64,000 bases of DNA from MW101C3 sp943367595 (GCA_943367595.1 CALRJS020000010.1:1-64000); one strand, 5' to 3'; shown: positions 47,642-57,014, counted from the stretch's first letter. Numbers and translations: made by a program. Notes: generated by a model from the sequence alone, not told the origin.

Positions 47642-49021
47642 TTCCCGTTCCTCGGCTTCGGTCGCAACAGCGCCCGCAGCGGCTGAGGTAGGGGCGATGT
47701 CGGCGGCCAGCGCCTCGGTCTGGCGGGGATGCAGGGAGCCGGTGGTGGCATAGAGCTCCATCTCCGCCTGGGTGCGGACGGCGCTCTTGACCGGCTGGTA
47801 GCCAGCGGGGGCCAGCGCCTGGCCACGCAGCACGGAGCCGAGGGTCAGCAGGGTGAGCTTGATCTGCTGCCAGGGGTTCATCATCACCACCCGCTTGTAG
47901 AGGTAGCTGTCGAAAGTGAGACGCTGCACATCTTTGTCGTCGCACATTTCAACGAAGGCTTCGCGGGCAGCATCGTTGCGGTAGAAAATGTTCTGCAGAA
48001 GCTCAAGCACTTTGTAGGTGGCACCGTATTGGCGGTCCCACTTCTTGATGTAGACCTTGAGATCTTTTTCGGTGGGAATCGTTGCTCCAGAACCGCTGGC
48101 CGCCACGATCTGCTCGGCACACATGCGGCCACTCTTGGCGGCGAAATAGATCCCTTCACCGGAGCTCTTGGTGACGTAGCCGGCGGCATCGCCCACCAGG
48201 GCCATGCGACCCACCACCCGGCGCGGACGGGGATGCTCGGGGATCGGGTGGGCTTCCACCTTGATCACCTCACCGTTGAGCAGGCGGGCGGAAGCCCGTT
48301 CCCGGATGCCCTTCTGGAGCCCCTTGATCAACGCCTGGTTGACCTGCATGGTGCCGGTGCCGACGGCCACGTGGTCAAATTTGGGGAAGACCCAGGCATA
48401 GAAATCAGGGGACACATCGGTGCCCACATACATTTCAGCAAGGTCTTCGTAGTAGCCCATCTCCTCCTTGGGAAGACGGATGCGCTCCTGGAACGCAATG
48501 GCGACGTTGTAGTCGCCGGCATCCATCGCCTTGGCCACGCGGCTGTTGGCCCCATCGGCGCCGACGATCAGATCCACTTCGAGAGTTTTGATTTCACCGG
48601 TAGGGCCGCCGGAGGAATAGTCGGCGTACTTCAGGGTGTAGGGACCCTGGCGGTTCTTGCCGGTGTCGATGCTCTGGACAAGCCCGTTGACCAGGTGGGT
48701 ACCCAGCTCAGCGGCCCGGTTGCGCAGGAAGCCATCAAGCACTTCGCGGCGGCACATGCCGATGTATTCATCGGCGTTGTCCAGATGGATATCCACCTCA
48801 CGATTGGAGGGGGAGATCATCTTCATGTTCCGAACCTTGCGGTCGATGATCGACTCCGGCAGGTCGAATTCCGAAACCATGCAGAGCGGAATCGCGCCAC
48901 CGCAGGGCTTGGCGTTATCAAGCTTTCGCTCAAACAGCCAGGTTTCGATGCCCGCCTTGGCGAGGACCTCCGCAGCACAGGAACCGCTTGGGCCGCCACC
49001 CACCACTGCGACTCGCAACAT
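47621..49021 (-). CDS. chlP: geranylgeranyl reductase
   Basis: ChlP reduces geranylgeranyl diphosphate, or the chlorophyll-bound chain, to phytyl for chlorophyll and tocopherol synthesis. The 466-aa flavoprotein has VAVVGGGPSGSCAAEVL (5-21), KPCGGAIPLCMV, the VGADGANSRVAKAM motif and ALVGDAAGYVTKSSGEGIYFAAKSG. The C-terminal MMNPWQQIKLTLLTLGS is typical. About 40 C-terminal residues (Ala/Glu-rich, ending EPALMGH) are variable. The ATG is 49021. Confidence 0.95.
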   Translation of the reverse strand: MLRVAVVGGGPSGSCAAEVLAKAGIETWLFERKLDNAKPCGGAIPLCMVSEFDLPESIIDRKVRNMKMISPSNREVDIHLDNADEYIGMCRREVLDGFLRNRAAELGTHLVNGLVQSIDTGKNRQGPYTLKYADYSSGGPTGEIKTLEVDLIVGADGANSRVAKAMDAGDYNVAIAFQERIRLPKEEMGYYEDLAEMYVGTDVSPDFYAWVFPKFDHVAVGTGTMQVNQALIKGLQKGIRERASARLLNGEVIKVEAHPIPEHPRPRRVVGRMALVGDAAGYVTKSSGEGIYFAAKSGRMCAEQIVAASGSGATIPTEKDLKVYIKKWDRQYGATYKVLELLQNIFYRNDAAREAFVEMCDDKDVQRLTFDSYLYKRVVMMNPWQQIKLTLLTLGSVLRGQALAPAGYQPVKSAVRTQAEMELYATTGSLHPRQTEALAADIAPTSAAAGAVATEAEEREPALMGH

Positions 49022-49149
49022 CTTGAAACCTGCTCCGCTGGAACGATCCTGGGCTGGAAGCTAACACTCCTGTTCCGGCTTTTGAGGCGCTGCAGGGCCT
49101 GGCCCCTACGATTGTTTCAAGCTTGTAGCCACGTCCTTTGCCACCGCGA

Positions 49150-49893
49150 ATGTCCGCGCGTCATCAGGGCGACGACATCCCAGTGGCCCAGCGCTCGGTG
49201 CGCCCCGGACCACCCCGGGGCCGATCGCTGCGTGCGGTGCTCGGCACAGTGATGGTGCTGGTGGTGGGCGGCGGTGCGCTGGGATTCCGCTTCCGCGAGC
49301 CGCTGGTCCAGTTGCTCACCCCTCCCCCCGTGCCTGGGATCGATGCGCGGCTGGGCAGCGATGGCCGGCTGCTGGGCCACTTCCCCTATGCGGAAGCGCC
49401 GGCGGACCAGCTCACCAACGTGGCACCAGGCTTGATGCTGCATACAGAGGCGGCGGTCGAGCTGCTCGCCATGCAGCGGGAGGCGGCCGCCGATGGGGTG
49501 GATCTGCGCCTGCTGAGCGGTTTCCGCTCAGTGGATCTGCAACAGGAGATTTTCTTTGGTGTCAAGTCGGAGCGCAACCAGAGCGCCGAGGAGCGCGCCC
49601 AGGTGAGCGCCCCTCCGGGTTTTTCGGAGCACAGCACCGGCTATGCCGTCGATCTCGGCGATGGCAGCCGGCCCGCCGCCAACCTGAGCGTCGACTTCGA
49701 GCGCACTCCCGCCTTCCGCTGGCTGCAGGAAAACGCCAACCGCTACCACTTCAAACTCTCATTTCCACGCGGGAATGCCCAGGGCGTGACCTACGAGCCA
49801 TGGCACTGGCGCTTCGAGGGTTCAGCGGAGGCGCTGCGGATGTTTGAACCGGCCCGACGGCTGCAGGGATCTGAGCGGAGCGGGCTGGGATAG
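49150..49893 (+). CDS. VanY-like D-alanyl-D-alanine carboxypeptidase (M15B)
   Basis: This 247-aa membrane-anchored zinc peptidase trims the terminal D-Ala of peptidoglycan stem peptides. One N-terminal span (LRAVLGTVMVLVVGGGALGF) is followed by LRLLSGFRSVDLQQEIF, APPGFSEHSTGYAVDLGDG with the zinc His and Asp, and TYEPWHWRFEG with the catalytic Glu and last His. ATG 49150 is used. It is separate from the VanX-like gene at 42 kb. typA follows 61 bp later with its own possible -10 (TAGGGT at 49891). Confidence 0.88.
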   Translation: MSARHQGDDIPVAQRSVRPGPPRGRSLRAVLGTVMVLVVGGGALGFRFREPLVQLLTPPPVPGIDARLGSDGRLLGHFPYAEAPADQLTNVAPGLMLHTEAAVELLAMQREAAADGVDLRLLSGFRSVDLQQEIFFGVKSERNQSAEERAQVSAPPGFSEHSTGYAVDLGDGSRPAANLSVDFERTPAFRWLQENANRYHFKLSFPRGNAQGVTYEPWHWRFEGSAEALRMFEPARRLQGSERSGLG

Positions 49894-49896
49894 GGT
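49891..49896 (+). promoter_or_regulatory. possible -10 box (TAGGGT) for typA
   Basis: TAGGGT overlaps the stop of the carboxypeptidase gene and lies 58 bp before the typA ATG. The first G is unusual and no -35 is evident. Confidence 0.25.
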
Positions 49897-49954
49897 GAAG
49901 GTTCATTGCAACCGGTAGTGGTTGCGTCAGAAAGGATTGAAGGAGAGATCACGC

Positions 49955-51763
49955 ATGAGCGCCGCTTCCCAGAGCGCACCGATTCGCAATATCGCGATCA
50001 TCGCCCACGTTGACCATGGCAAGACCACGCTCGTGGATGCCCTACTGCAGCAGTCGGGGATCTTCCGTGACGGCGAGGCTGTGCCCACCTGCGTGATGGA
50101 CTCCAACGACCTGGAGCGCGAGCGCGGCATCACGATCCTCTCCAAGAACACCGCCGTTGATTACGCCGGCGTGCGCATCAACATCGTGGATACCCCCGGG
50201 CACGCCGATTTCGGCGGCGAGGTGGAGCGGGTGCTTGGCATGGTGGATGGCGCCCTGCTGATCGTGGACGCCAACGAGGGGCCGATGCCCCAGACCCGCT
50301 TCGTGCTCAAGAAGGCGCTTGAGCAGGGCCTGCGGCCAATCGTGTTCGTCAACAAGATCGACCGCGCCCGCGTCGACCCGGAACAGGCGGTCGACAAGGT
50401 GCTGGATCTGTTCCTCGAGCTCGGCGCCGACGACGACCAGTGCGACTTCACCTATCTGTTCGGCAGCGGCATGGGGGGCTACGCCAAGCCCGACATGGCC
50501 ACCGAGAGCGACACGATGAAGCCGCTCTTCGACGCGATCCTGCGCCATGTGCCGCCGCCGGTCGGAGACCCTGAAAAGCCCCTGCAGATGCAGGTCACCA
50601 CGCTCGACTACTCCGACTTCCTCGGTCGGATCATGATCGGCCGCATCCACAACGGCACCATCAAGGCCGGCCAGAGCGCCGCCCTGATCCGCGACGACGG
50701 CAGCATCAAGCGCGGCCGGATCAGCAAGCTGCTCGGCTTCCAGGGCCTGCAGCGGGTGGAGATCGAGCAGGCCAGCGCCGGCGACCTGGTGGCCGTGGCG
50801 GGTTTCGACGAGGTGAACATCGGCGAAACGATCGCCTGCCCCGATCACCCCGAAGCGCTGCCCCTGATCCGGGTGGATGAACCCACCCTCCAGATGACCT
50901 TCGTGGTCAACGATTCTCCCTTCGCCGGCAAGGAGGGCAAGTTCGTCACCAGCCGCCAGCTGCGTGACCGCCTCCAGAAGGAGCTGCTCACCAACGTGGC
51001 GCTGCGGGTGGAAGACACCGACTCCCCCGATCGCTTCTCCGTGAGCGGCCGTGGTGAGCTGCACCTGGGCATCCTGATCGAAACCATGCGCCGCGAAGGC
51101 TATGAGTTCCAGGTGTCCCAGCCGCAGGTGATCTTCCGCACGATCGACGGCACACCGTGCGAGCCGGTGGAAACCCTGGTGATGGACGTTCCCGAAGATG
51201 CGGTGGGCTCCTGCATCGAGAAGCTCGGCACCCGCAAAGGCGAGATGCAGAACATGGAAACCGGCAGCGACGGCCGCACCCAGCTGGAATTCGTGGTGCC
51301 GGCCCGCGGTCTGATCGGCTTCCGTGGTGAGTTCGTGCGCGCCACCCGCGGCGAAGGAATCATGAGCCACTCCTTCTTCGAATACCGCCCGATGCAGGGG
51401 GATTTCGATGCCCGCCGCAACGGCGTGCTGGTGGCTTTCGAAGAAGGCACCGCCACCTTCTATGCGCTCAAGGGAGCGGAGGATCGGGGCCAGTTCTTCA
51501 TCACGCCTGGCACCAAGGTCTACAAGGGCATGATCGTGGGCGAACACAACCGGCCGCCCGATCTTGAGCTGAACGTCTGCAAGGCCAAGCAGGTCACCAA
51601 CATCCGCTCGGCTGGCGCTGAGGTGCTCGACACCCTTCAATCCCCGATCCAGATGACGCTCGAGCGCGCGCTTGAGTACATCGGGCCAGACGAAATGCTG
51701 GAAGTGACCCCGGAATCGATCCGGCTGCGAAAGCTGCCGGTCAAGAAGGCCGCCAAGCGATGA
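49955..51763 (+). CDS. typA: translational GTPase TypA/BipA
   Basis: TypA is a ribosome-binding GTPase needed for stress adaptation and 50S maturation. The 602-aa protein has IAHVDHGKTTLVDALL (G1), ERERGITILSKN, DTPGHADFGGEVERVLGMVDG (G3) and VNKIDRARVDP (G4). RFSVSGRGELHLGILIETMRREGYE and the C-terminal TFYALKGAEDRGQFFITPG and VCKAKQVTNIRSAG follow. The Shine-Dalgarno AAGGAGA at 49940-49946, 8 nt before ATG 49955, is one of the few strong ones in the window and fixes the start. The stop overlaps the next ATG. Confidence 0.97.
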   Translation: MSAASQSAPIRNIAIIAHVDHGKTTLVDALLQQSGIFRDGEAVPTCVMDSNDLERERGITILSKNTAVDYAGVRINIVDTPGHADFGGEVERVLGMVDGALLIVDANEGPMPQTRFVLKKALEQGLRPIVFVNKIDRARVDPEQAVDKVLDLFLELGADDDQCDFTYLFGSGMGGYAKPDMATESDTMKPLFDAILRHVPPPVGDPEKPLQMQVTTLDYSDFLGRIMIGRIHNGTIKAGQSAALIRDDGSIKRGRISKLLGFQGLQRVEIEQASAGDLVAVAGFDEVNIGETIACPDHPEALPLIRVDEPTLQMTFVVNDSPFAGKEGKFVTSRQLRDRLQKELLTNVALRVEDTDSPDRFSVSGRGELHLGILIETMRREGYEFQVSQPQVIFRTIDGTPCEPVETLVMDVPEDAVGSCIEKLGTRKGEMQNMETGSDGRTQLEFVVPARGLIGFRGEFVRATRGEGIMSHSFFEYRPMQGDFDARRNGVLVAFEEGTATFYALKGAEDRGQFFITPGTKVYKGMIVGEHNRPPDLELNVCKAKQVTNIRSAGAEVLDTLQSPIQMTLERALEYIGPDEMLEVTPESIRLRKLPVKKAAKR

Positions 51764-52167
51764 GCCAGGGGATGGCGTCCCGCCACCCCGGCCCGGTCCC
51801 CCCCGCCGACGACCTGACCGCCGACCCCCGTCTGCAGGTGGCCGTCGGCCTGTTCAACGCGGGTGAGTGGTATGCCTGCCACGACGTGTTCGAGGAGATC
51901 TGGCACGAAACCCAGGGCCCCGACCGGGCCGCGCTTCAGGGATTTCTGCAGATCGCCGTTGCCCACCTGCATCTGCAGCGCGGCAACCAGCGTGGAGCCA
52001 CGTTGCTGCTGGGTGAAGGGCTGGGCCGGCTGGCACCGTTTCCGGCCGACGCTCTCGGCTTCAACCTGACCCTGCTGCGCGCCCGGGTGGCCGACCGGCT
52101 GCACTGCCTGCAACAAGGGAATGACCCAGGGGCCCTCCCCCTGCCAGTGTTGACGCCAGCTGCCTGA
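51760..52167 (+). CDS. DUF309-family protein
   Basis: This 135-aa helical protein carries the DUF309 motif FNAGEWYACHDVFEEIWHET (about 31-50) and LQGFLQIAVAHLHLQRGNQRGAT, then LLGEGLGRLAPF. The conserved His-Asp-x-x-Glu pattern suggests a metal or phosphate site, but no activity is established for the family. ATG 51760 overlaps the typA stop as ATGA. It stands between typA and the lpt genes, as often seen in picocyanobacteria. Confidence 0.85.
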   Translation: MSQGMASRHPGPVPPADDLTADPRLQVAVGLFNAGEWYACHDVFEEIWHETQGPDRAALQGFLQIAVAHLHLQRGNQRGATLLLGEGLGRLAPFPADALGFNLTLLRARVADRLHCLQQGNDPGALPLPVLTPAA

Positions 52168-52252
52168 CCCGCTGCCCCGCCTGCCGCAAAGCTCGCTGCC
52201 TGAGCCGCATCCGGACTCCCACGCCCTCCCCCTTCCTGCCCCTGCCGGAACC

Positions 52253-52816
52253 ATGCCTGAGCTGCACCGACGCCGTCGCTCTCCCCTCGCTCCCGCAGGG
52301 GCGGCAGTGATGCTCGCGCTCTTGAGCCTGGCCCCCTCCCTGGCACGGGCACTGCCCCTGGGGTCGCAGGTGCCAGAGGCCCCCCAGTTGCCGCAGCCGG
52401 CGGGCACCGCTCCGGGCGCCCCGCTGCCCACCACCATGTCGGCCCCTGAAGGAACGGTGCTCACCCCGCAGGCACCGATCACGCCCACTGGCCTGGTCAC
52501 GATCGAATCGGACACGCAGCGCGCTGACAACAGCACCGGCATCGTGACCGCCACCGGCAACGTGAGGATTCTTTATCCCGATCGGCGCCTGGCCGCCACC
52601 GCCCGCCAGGCCCAGTACTTCACCCGGGAGGGCCGCATCGTGCTCACCGGCGATGTGGACGTGGTGCAGGAAGGCGGCAACCTGCTGCGCGCCGAACGGG
52701 TGGTCTACCTGGTGGACACCGAACGGGTGCTGGCCCAACCCACCGATGGCAAGCAGGTGTTCAGCCAGCTCAGGATCCAGCAGAACCCCCAGCCGGCTGG
52801 GCCGGCAGTGCCATGA
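52253..52816 (+). CDS. lptA: LptA/OstA-like lipopolysaccharide transport protein
   Basis: LptA bridges the periplasm in lipopolysaccharide export. The 187-aa protein has a signal peptide (VMLALLSLAPSLARA), a Pro/Ala-rich linker and the OstA-like beta-jellyroll: IESDTQRADNSTGIVTATGNVRI, ATARQAQYFTREGRIVLTGDV and NLLRAERVVYLVDTERV. Only one OstA-like repeat unit is present, shorter than in proteobacteria. The stop overlaps the lptB start as ATGA. Confidence 0.85.
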   Translation: MPELHRRRRSPLAPAGAAVMLALLSLAPSLARALPLGSQVPEAPQLPQPAGTAPGAPLPTTMSAPEGTVLTPQAPITPTGLVTIESDTQRADNSTGIVTATGNVRILYPDRRLAATARQAQYFTREGRIVLTGDVDVVQEGGNLLRAERVVYLVDTERVLAQPTDGKQVFSQLRIQQNPQPAGPAVP

Positions 52817-53541
52817 GCCTTGTGTTGGAAGGGGTGGCCCTGAGCCTCGGTGGCCGTCCCCTGGTCAAAGGGGTGACCCTGGCCCTGGAGCCGGGGGAAG
52901 TGGTTGGCCTGCTGGGCCCCAACGGCGCTGGAAAAACCACCACCTTCAACCTTGTCACCGGCCTGCTCAAACCGGACCGGGGCCGGGTGGTGCTGGATGG
53001 GAAGCGGGTGGAGCGGCTGGCCATGCCGGAGCGCGCCCGCCTGGGCATCGGCTACCTGCCCCAGGAACCGAGCGTGTTCCGGCAGCTGAGCGTGCGCCAG
53101 AACCTGCAGCTCGCCTTGCAACAGAGCGGCGCTCCTGTGGCGGGGCGGCGGGAGCGTGTCGAGCAGCTGGTGGAGGAGTTCCACCTCACCAACTTTCAGC
53201 ATCGGCGTGGCTTCCAGCTGTCCGGAGGCGAGCGGCGCCGCTGTGAAGTGGCCCGCGCCCTGGCGGTGGGCGAAGCGGGCCCGCGCTACCTGCTGCTGGA
53301 TGAACCCTTCGCTGGCGTCGATCCGCTCGCCGTTGCCGACCTCCAGACCCTGATCGGCACCCTGCGGGACCGCAACATGGGTCTGCTGATCACTGATCAC
53401 AACGTCCGGGAGACCCTTTCGATCACCGATCGCGCCTACATCCTCACGGAAGGCAGCCTGCTGGCCTCCGGTGCTTCGGCTGATGTGGCCAGCAACCCGC
53501 TCGTGCGTCAGCACTACCTGGGGGAGGGCTTCCAGCTGTGA
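52813..53541 (+). CDS. lptB: lipopolysaccharide export ABC ATPase LptB
   Basis: This 242-aa ATPase has Walker A LGPNGAGKTTTFNL, Q-loop YLPQEPSVFRQLSV (the LptB-typical form), signature LSGGERRRCEVARAL and Walker B LLLDEPFAGVDP. LITDHNVRETLSITDRAYIL is the LptB H-loop region. It is coupled by overlaps to lptA upstream and the permease downstream. Confidence 0.95.
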   Translation: MSLVLEGVALSLGGRPLVKGVTLALEPGEVVGLLGPNGAGKTTTFNLVTGLLKPDRGRVVLDGKRVERLAMPERARLGIGYLPQEPSVFRQLSVRQNLQLALQQSGAPVAGRRERVEQLVEEFHLTNFQHRRGFQLSGGERRRCEVARALAVGEAGPRYLLLDEPFAGVDPLAVADLQTLIGTLRDRNMGLLITDHNVRETLSITDRAYILTEGSLLASGASADVASNPLVRQHYLGEGFQL

Positions 53542-54737
53542 CCCTCGCTCACGACCCCGTAATGGCGCCGAAGCGGCTGCTGCGGCCCGTGCTGCTGCTC
53601 TGGGAGCGCCTGCCACTGATGGACCGCTGGCTGAGCGGTGAACTGCTCGGTCCGCTGCTGTTCGGCGTGGCGGCCTTCACCACGGTGTCGCTGTCGGTGG
53701 GGGTGGTGTTCGAGCTGGTGCGCCGGGTGGCGGAATCAGGCTTGCCGGTGATGGCGGCGATGCAGGTGCTGGGCCTGCGTCTGCCGGGATTCCTGGTGCT
53801 GTCGTTTCCGATGGCCACCTTGATGGCCACGCTGCTGGCCTACAGCAGGCTGTCGGGCAACAGCGAGCTCACAGCTCTGCGCAGCATCGGCGTGAGCACC
53901 ACCCGGATGGTGATTCCGGCCCTGGGCGTGGCGTTGCTGATGAGCCTGCTCACCTTCACCTTCAACGACCTGATCGTTCCCGCCGCCAACCTCCAGGCGG
54001 CCGACACGCTCAACGAGGCCCTGGGCAGGTCGGTGGCCACGGAGAAGGGCAGCAACATCATTTATTCGCGCTTCAGCTTGCGGCCCGCCAAGGATGATTC
54101 CGGCGCCGACCGCTACCTCTCGCAGCTCTTCTATGCGCGCAGGTTCGAGAAAGGGGAGATGCAGGATGTGACGGTGCTCGATTTCACCCGCGAGAGCGGC
54201 ACCCAGATCCTGCAGGCCAAGCAGGGCATCTGGAACGCGGAGCAGGGGATGTGGGAATTCAGGGACGGCCAGGTGGTGCTGGTGGGTGGGGCGGAGGGCT
54301 CCACCACCTCCGCCAGGTTCGACCGCTACCTCTATCCGCTGGATCAGGGGCCACTGAAACTGGCCTCCCTGCCCAAGGACGCCGCCAGCATGTCGGTGGC
54401 CGAAGCCCTGCGCGCCGAGCAGCTGCTCAGGGAGGCCGGCGACCAGAAAGAGGCCCGCCGGATGCGGGTGCGGATTCAGGAGAAATTCGCCTTTCCCACG
54501 ATCTGTCTGGTGTTCGGGCTGATCGGCAGCAGCCTGGGCGTGCGACCGGATGCCCGCACCAGCCGCAGCCAAGGGTTCGGCATCAGCGTTCTGCTGATTT
54601 TCTCTTACTACCTGATGTCCTTCATCTTCAGTTCGCTGGGGGTGAAGGGCACCCTGGCCCCCTTCCTGGCAGCCTGGATGCCGGTGCTCATCGGTCTGGC
54701 AGGTGGCCTTGTGCTGCTCCGCCAGGCCAGCCGCTGA
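53538..54737 (+). CDS. LptF/LptG-family lipopolysaccharide export permease
   Basis: This 399-aa YjgP/YjgQ permease has LMDRWLSGELLGPLLFG at the start, three N-terminal spans, SRLSGNSELTALRSIGVST in the coupling region, a periplasmic jellyroll, and three C-terminal spans beginning RIQEKFAFPTICLVFGLIGSSLG. Cyanobacteria generally encode one such permease, which would act as a homodimer with LptB. GTG 53538 overlaps the lptB stop. Confidence 0.92.
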   Translation: MTLAHDPVMAPKRLLRPVLLLWERLPLMDRWLSGELLGPLLFGVAAFTTVSLSVGVVFELVRRVAESGLPVMAAMQVLGLRLPGFLVLSFPMATLMATLLAYSRLSGNSELTALRSIGVSTTRMVIPALGVALLMSLLTFTFNDLIVPAANLQAADTLNEALGRSVATEKGSNIIYSRFSLRPAKDDSGADRYLSQLFYARRFEKGEMQDVTVLDFTRESGTQILQAKQGIWNAEQGMWEFRDGQVVLVGGAEGSTTSARFDRYLYPLDQGPLKLASLPKDAASMSVAEALRAEQLLREAGDQKEARRMRVRIQEKFAFPTICLVFGLIGSSLGVRPDARTSRSQGFGISVLLIFSYYLMSFIFSSLGVKGTLAPFLAAWMPVLIGLAGGLVLLRQASR

Positions 54738-54782
54738 TCTCCCTGCCCGCGAGGCAGACTGACCCCACCGCTTCTGGGAATC

Positions 54783-55730
54783 GTGCTTTCTGTGACCGAT
54801 CCGGTTCTGACCCTCGCCCTGATCGCCTTCGGCCTGCTGCTGGTCGCTCTGCCGCTGGCCTTCTGGAGTTTGAGCGGCGGCCGTTCGAGCACGGTGGTGC
54901 GCCTGCTGGTAGCCGGTGCCAACTTGAGCCTCACCGCCCAGCTCACCCTGCGCTGGTGGGAATCGGGGCACTTCCCGATCAGCAATCTCTACGAATCGCT
55001 CTGCTTCCTGGCCTGGGCCTGCACGCTCACCCAGCTGCTGGTGGAGCGCTCCTGGGCCTCCCCGCTGGTGGCGGCGGCAGCCACGCCGATGGGCCTGGGC
55101 TGTGTGGCCTTCGCCAGCTTCGCCCTCCCCGACCGTCTGCAGGCGGCCTCCCCACTGGTTCCGGCCCTGCGCTCCAGCTGGCTGGTGATGCATGTGAGCG
55201 TGATCATGGTGAGCTACGCCGCCTTGCTGGTGGGGTCACTGCTGTCGGTGGCCGTGCTGTTCACCGAGCGGGGCCGCCAGCTGGAGCTGCGCAGCAGTTC
55301 GATCGGCAGCGGCGGCTTCCGCCGCGCCCAGCTGGCCGCGGTGCCGTCGGGCGGCGAGGCCAGCAGCACCAGCGGCCAGGGTCTGGAGCTGAGCAGCGTG
55401 GCCATCGGCGTGAGCGAACAGCTCGACAGCCTCAGCTACCGCACGATCACAGTGGGCTTCCTGCTCCTGTCGGTGGGTCTGGTGAGCGGCGCCGTCTGGG
55501 CCAATGAGGCCTGGGGCAGCTGGTGGAGCTGGGATCCGAAGGAAACCTGGGCCCTTATCTGCTGGCTGGTCTATGCCGCCTACCTGCACACCCGGCTGAG
55601 CCGCGGCTGGCAGGGCAGGCGCCCTGCCCTGGTGGCCTCTGCCGGTCTGGTGGTGATTGTCGTCTGTTACATCGGCGTGAATCTGCTGGGCATCGGTCTG
55701 CACAGCTACGGCTGGTTCCTGGGCGCCTGA
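54783..55730 (+). CDS. ccsA: c-type cytochrome biogenesis protein CcsA
   Basis: CcsA and CcsB (Ccs1) form the system II heme ligase that attaches heme to apocytochromes such as cytochrome f and c6. The 315-aa protein has about eight spans and the tryptophan-rich heme-handling motif NEAWGSWWSWDPKETWALI. Conserved histidines occur in LVMHVSVIM and YLHTRLSR. PISNLYESLCFLAWA near the N-terminus is typical. A variable Ser/Gly loop of about 45 residues splits the middle. The start is GTG 54783. Confidence 0.93.
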   Translation: MLSVTDPVLTLALIAFGLLLVALPLAFWSLSGGRSSTVVRLLVAGANLSLTAQLTLRWWESGHFPISNLYESLCFLAWACTLTQLLVERSWASPLVAAAATPMGLGCVAFASFALPDRLQAASPLVPALRSSWLVMHVSVIMVSYAALLVGSLLSVAVLFTERGRQLELRSSSIGSGGFRRAQLAAVPSGGEASSTSGQGLELSSVAIGVSEQLDSLSYRTITVGFLLLSVGLVSGAVWANEAWGSWWSWDPKETWALICWLVYAAYLHTRLSRGWQGRRPALVASAGLVVIVVCYIGVNLLGIGLHSYGWFLGA

Positions 55731-56132
55731 GCCCACCTCCCTGGGAGCCTGAGCCCTCTTCCTGGGCAGCCAAGCCAACATCTCTGACCCTGAATACCCC
55801 GCCACGACAACGCCGGCAACTGTTGTTCGTGTTCATTGCTCTGCTGAGTGGCCAGTTCCATGCGCACCCAGCGCGTGGTTCAGTGCTAACTCAGCTCGGA
55901 GTCGGTGGGCAGTCGGTGCGCCCTCAGCGCTCAGTTCAATGCGGGGCTCAGTGCGAACTCAGCCCGCACTCAGCGGGTCGGTTCATTGTTCAGTCAGTTT
56001 CGAACTCAGCGCGGAGTCAGTGAGCGCTCGGATAGCAGAGCACGCGCAACGCTTCTTCGGTGCGATTGCCCGCCGGGTTGGTCATGCCGCCAGCTCAGTG
56101 GGCCGCAGCTACGGGGGTGAGGCTCAGCCATG
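55731..56132. other. gene-free gap with imperfect 30-bp repeats
   Basis: The stretch between ccsA and the rpe terminator holds the repeats at 55878-56022. A weak frame encoding NTPPRQRRQLLFVFIALLSG near 55793 looks like a signal peptide, but it has no ATG and degenerates into the repeat, so it is not called. Confidence 0.5.
55878..56022. repeat. three imperfect direct repeats containing AACTCAGC
   Basis: Copies near 55878, 55946 and 55988 share the pattern TCAGTxCxAACTCAGCxCGGAGTCxGTG, with the middle one more diverged (CCGCACTCAGCG). The DNA between them carries partial units such as CTCAGCGCTCAG. Confidence 0.65.
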
Positions 56133-56161
56133 AAAAAGGCGCCGGATTCTCTTCCGGCGCC
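56133..56161 (-). terminator. rho-independent terminator for rpe
   Basis: Read on the minus strand, a 9-bp perfect GC stem (GGCGCCGGA with TCCGGCGCC, 6-nt loop) is followed by five T residues. It lies 170 bp beyond the rpe stop in the direction of rpe transcription. Confidence 0.8.
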
Positions 56162-56330
56162 CTGGCAATCAACCGGCTGGGGAATCAGCCGCCTTGGGGA
56201 TCAAGTGCGACTGGCCCAGCCATCGCGGCGCAAACCATCAGAACTTGGACCGGGTACAACGGCCGGTCAGTCGCCCAGACAGACCAGCAGTCAGTCCAGG
56301 CACTCGAACCTGGCACTCCCAGCTTGCACT
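56162..56330. other. rpe 3' untranslated region
   Basis: These 169 bp separate the rpe stop from its terminator. I see no gene or clear structure. Confidence 0.4.
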
Positions 56331-57014
56331 TCAGACCAGGATCGCTTCGGGGCGACGGCTGTTGCGGATGCCGGCGATCGCTTCGCGGTAATCGGGTGCG
56401 TTGAACACGGCCGAACCAGCCACGATCGCGTTGGCACCGGCTTCCACCACCTGCCAGGTGTTGTTGGCCTTGAGACCACCGTCCACTTCGATCCAGGGAT
56501 CGAGGCCCCGCTCATCGCACAGGCGACGCAGGCGGCGCACTTTCTCCACCGCCGAGGGGATGAAGCTCTGGCCACCGAAGCCGGGGTTGACGCTCATGAT
56601 GAGCACCAGATCGCAGAGCTCGAGGCAGTACTCGAGGGTTTCCAGCGGTGTGCCGGGGTTGAGCACCGCACCGGCCTTCTTGCCGAGATCCTTGATCTGG
56701 CCGAGGTTGCGGTGGAGGTGAGGGCAGGCTTCCACCTGGACATAGATGTGATCGGCGCCCGCCTTGGCGAAATCGCCCACATAACGCTCGGGCTCCACGA
56801 TCATCAGGTGCACATCGAGCGGCTTCTGCGTGACGGGACGCAGCGCTTCGACGATCAGTGGGCCGATGGTGATGTTGGGGACGAAGCGTCCGTCCATCAC
56901 ATCCACGTGGATCCAATCGGCCCCCGCCTCGTCAACGGCCCGCACCTCGTCGCCGAGACGGGCAAAATCTGCAGACAGGATCGACGGGGCGATCACCAGA
57001 GGCTTGGTGCTCAT
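56331..57014 (-). CDS. rpe: ribulose-phosphate 3-epimerase
   Basis: Rpe interconverts xylulose-5-phosphate and ribulose-5-phosphate in the Calvin cycle and oxidative pentose phosphate pathway. The 227-aa TIM barrel has IAPSILSADFARLG, WIHVDVMDGRFVPNITIGP with metal His and Asp, VHLMIVEPERYV, MSVNPGFGGQSFIP and EVDGGLKANN. ATG 57014 gives the family start. It is divergent from glpX across a 212-bp spacer. Confidence 0.97.
   Translation of the reverse strand: MSTKPLVIAPSILSADFARLGDEVRAVDEAGADWIHVDVMDGRFVPNITIGPLIVEALRPVTQKPLDVHLMIVEPERYVGDFAKAGADHIYVQVEACPHLHRNLGQIKDLGKKAGAVLNPGTPLETLEYCLELCDLVLIMSVNPGFGGQSFIPSAVEKVRRLRRLCDERGLDPWIEVDGGLKANNTWQVVEAGANAIVAGSAVFNAPDYREAIAGIRNSRRPEAILV

Noticed and set aside
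50042..51640. 532-codon minus-strand frame across typA
   Set aside because: TypA is unmistakable on the plus strand with a good ribosome-binding site.
55793..56023. Signal-peptide-like frame in the ccsA/rpe gap
   Set aside because: No start codon in position, and the frame continues into the direct repeats; probably chance.
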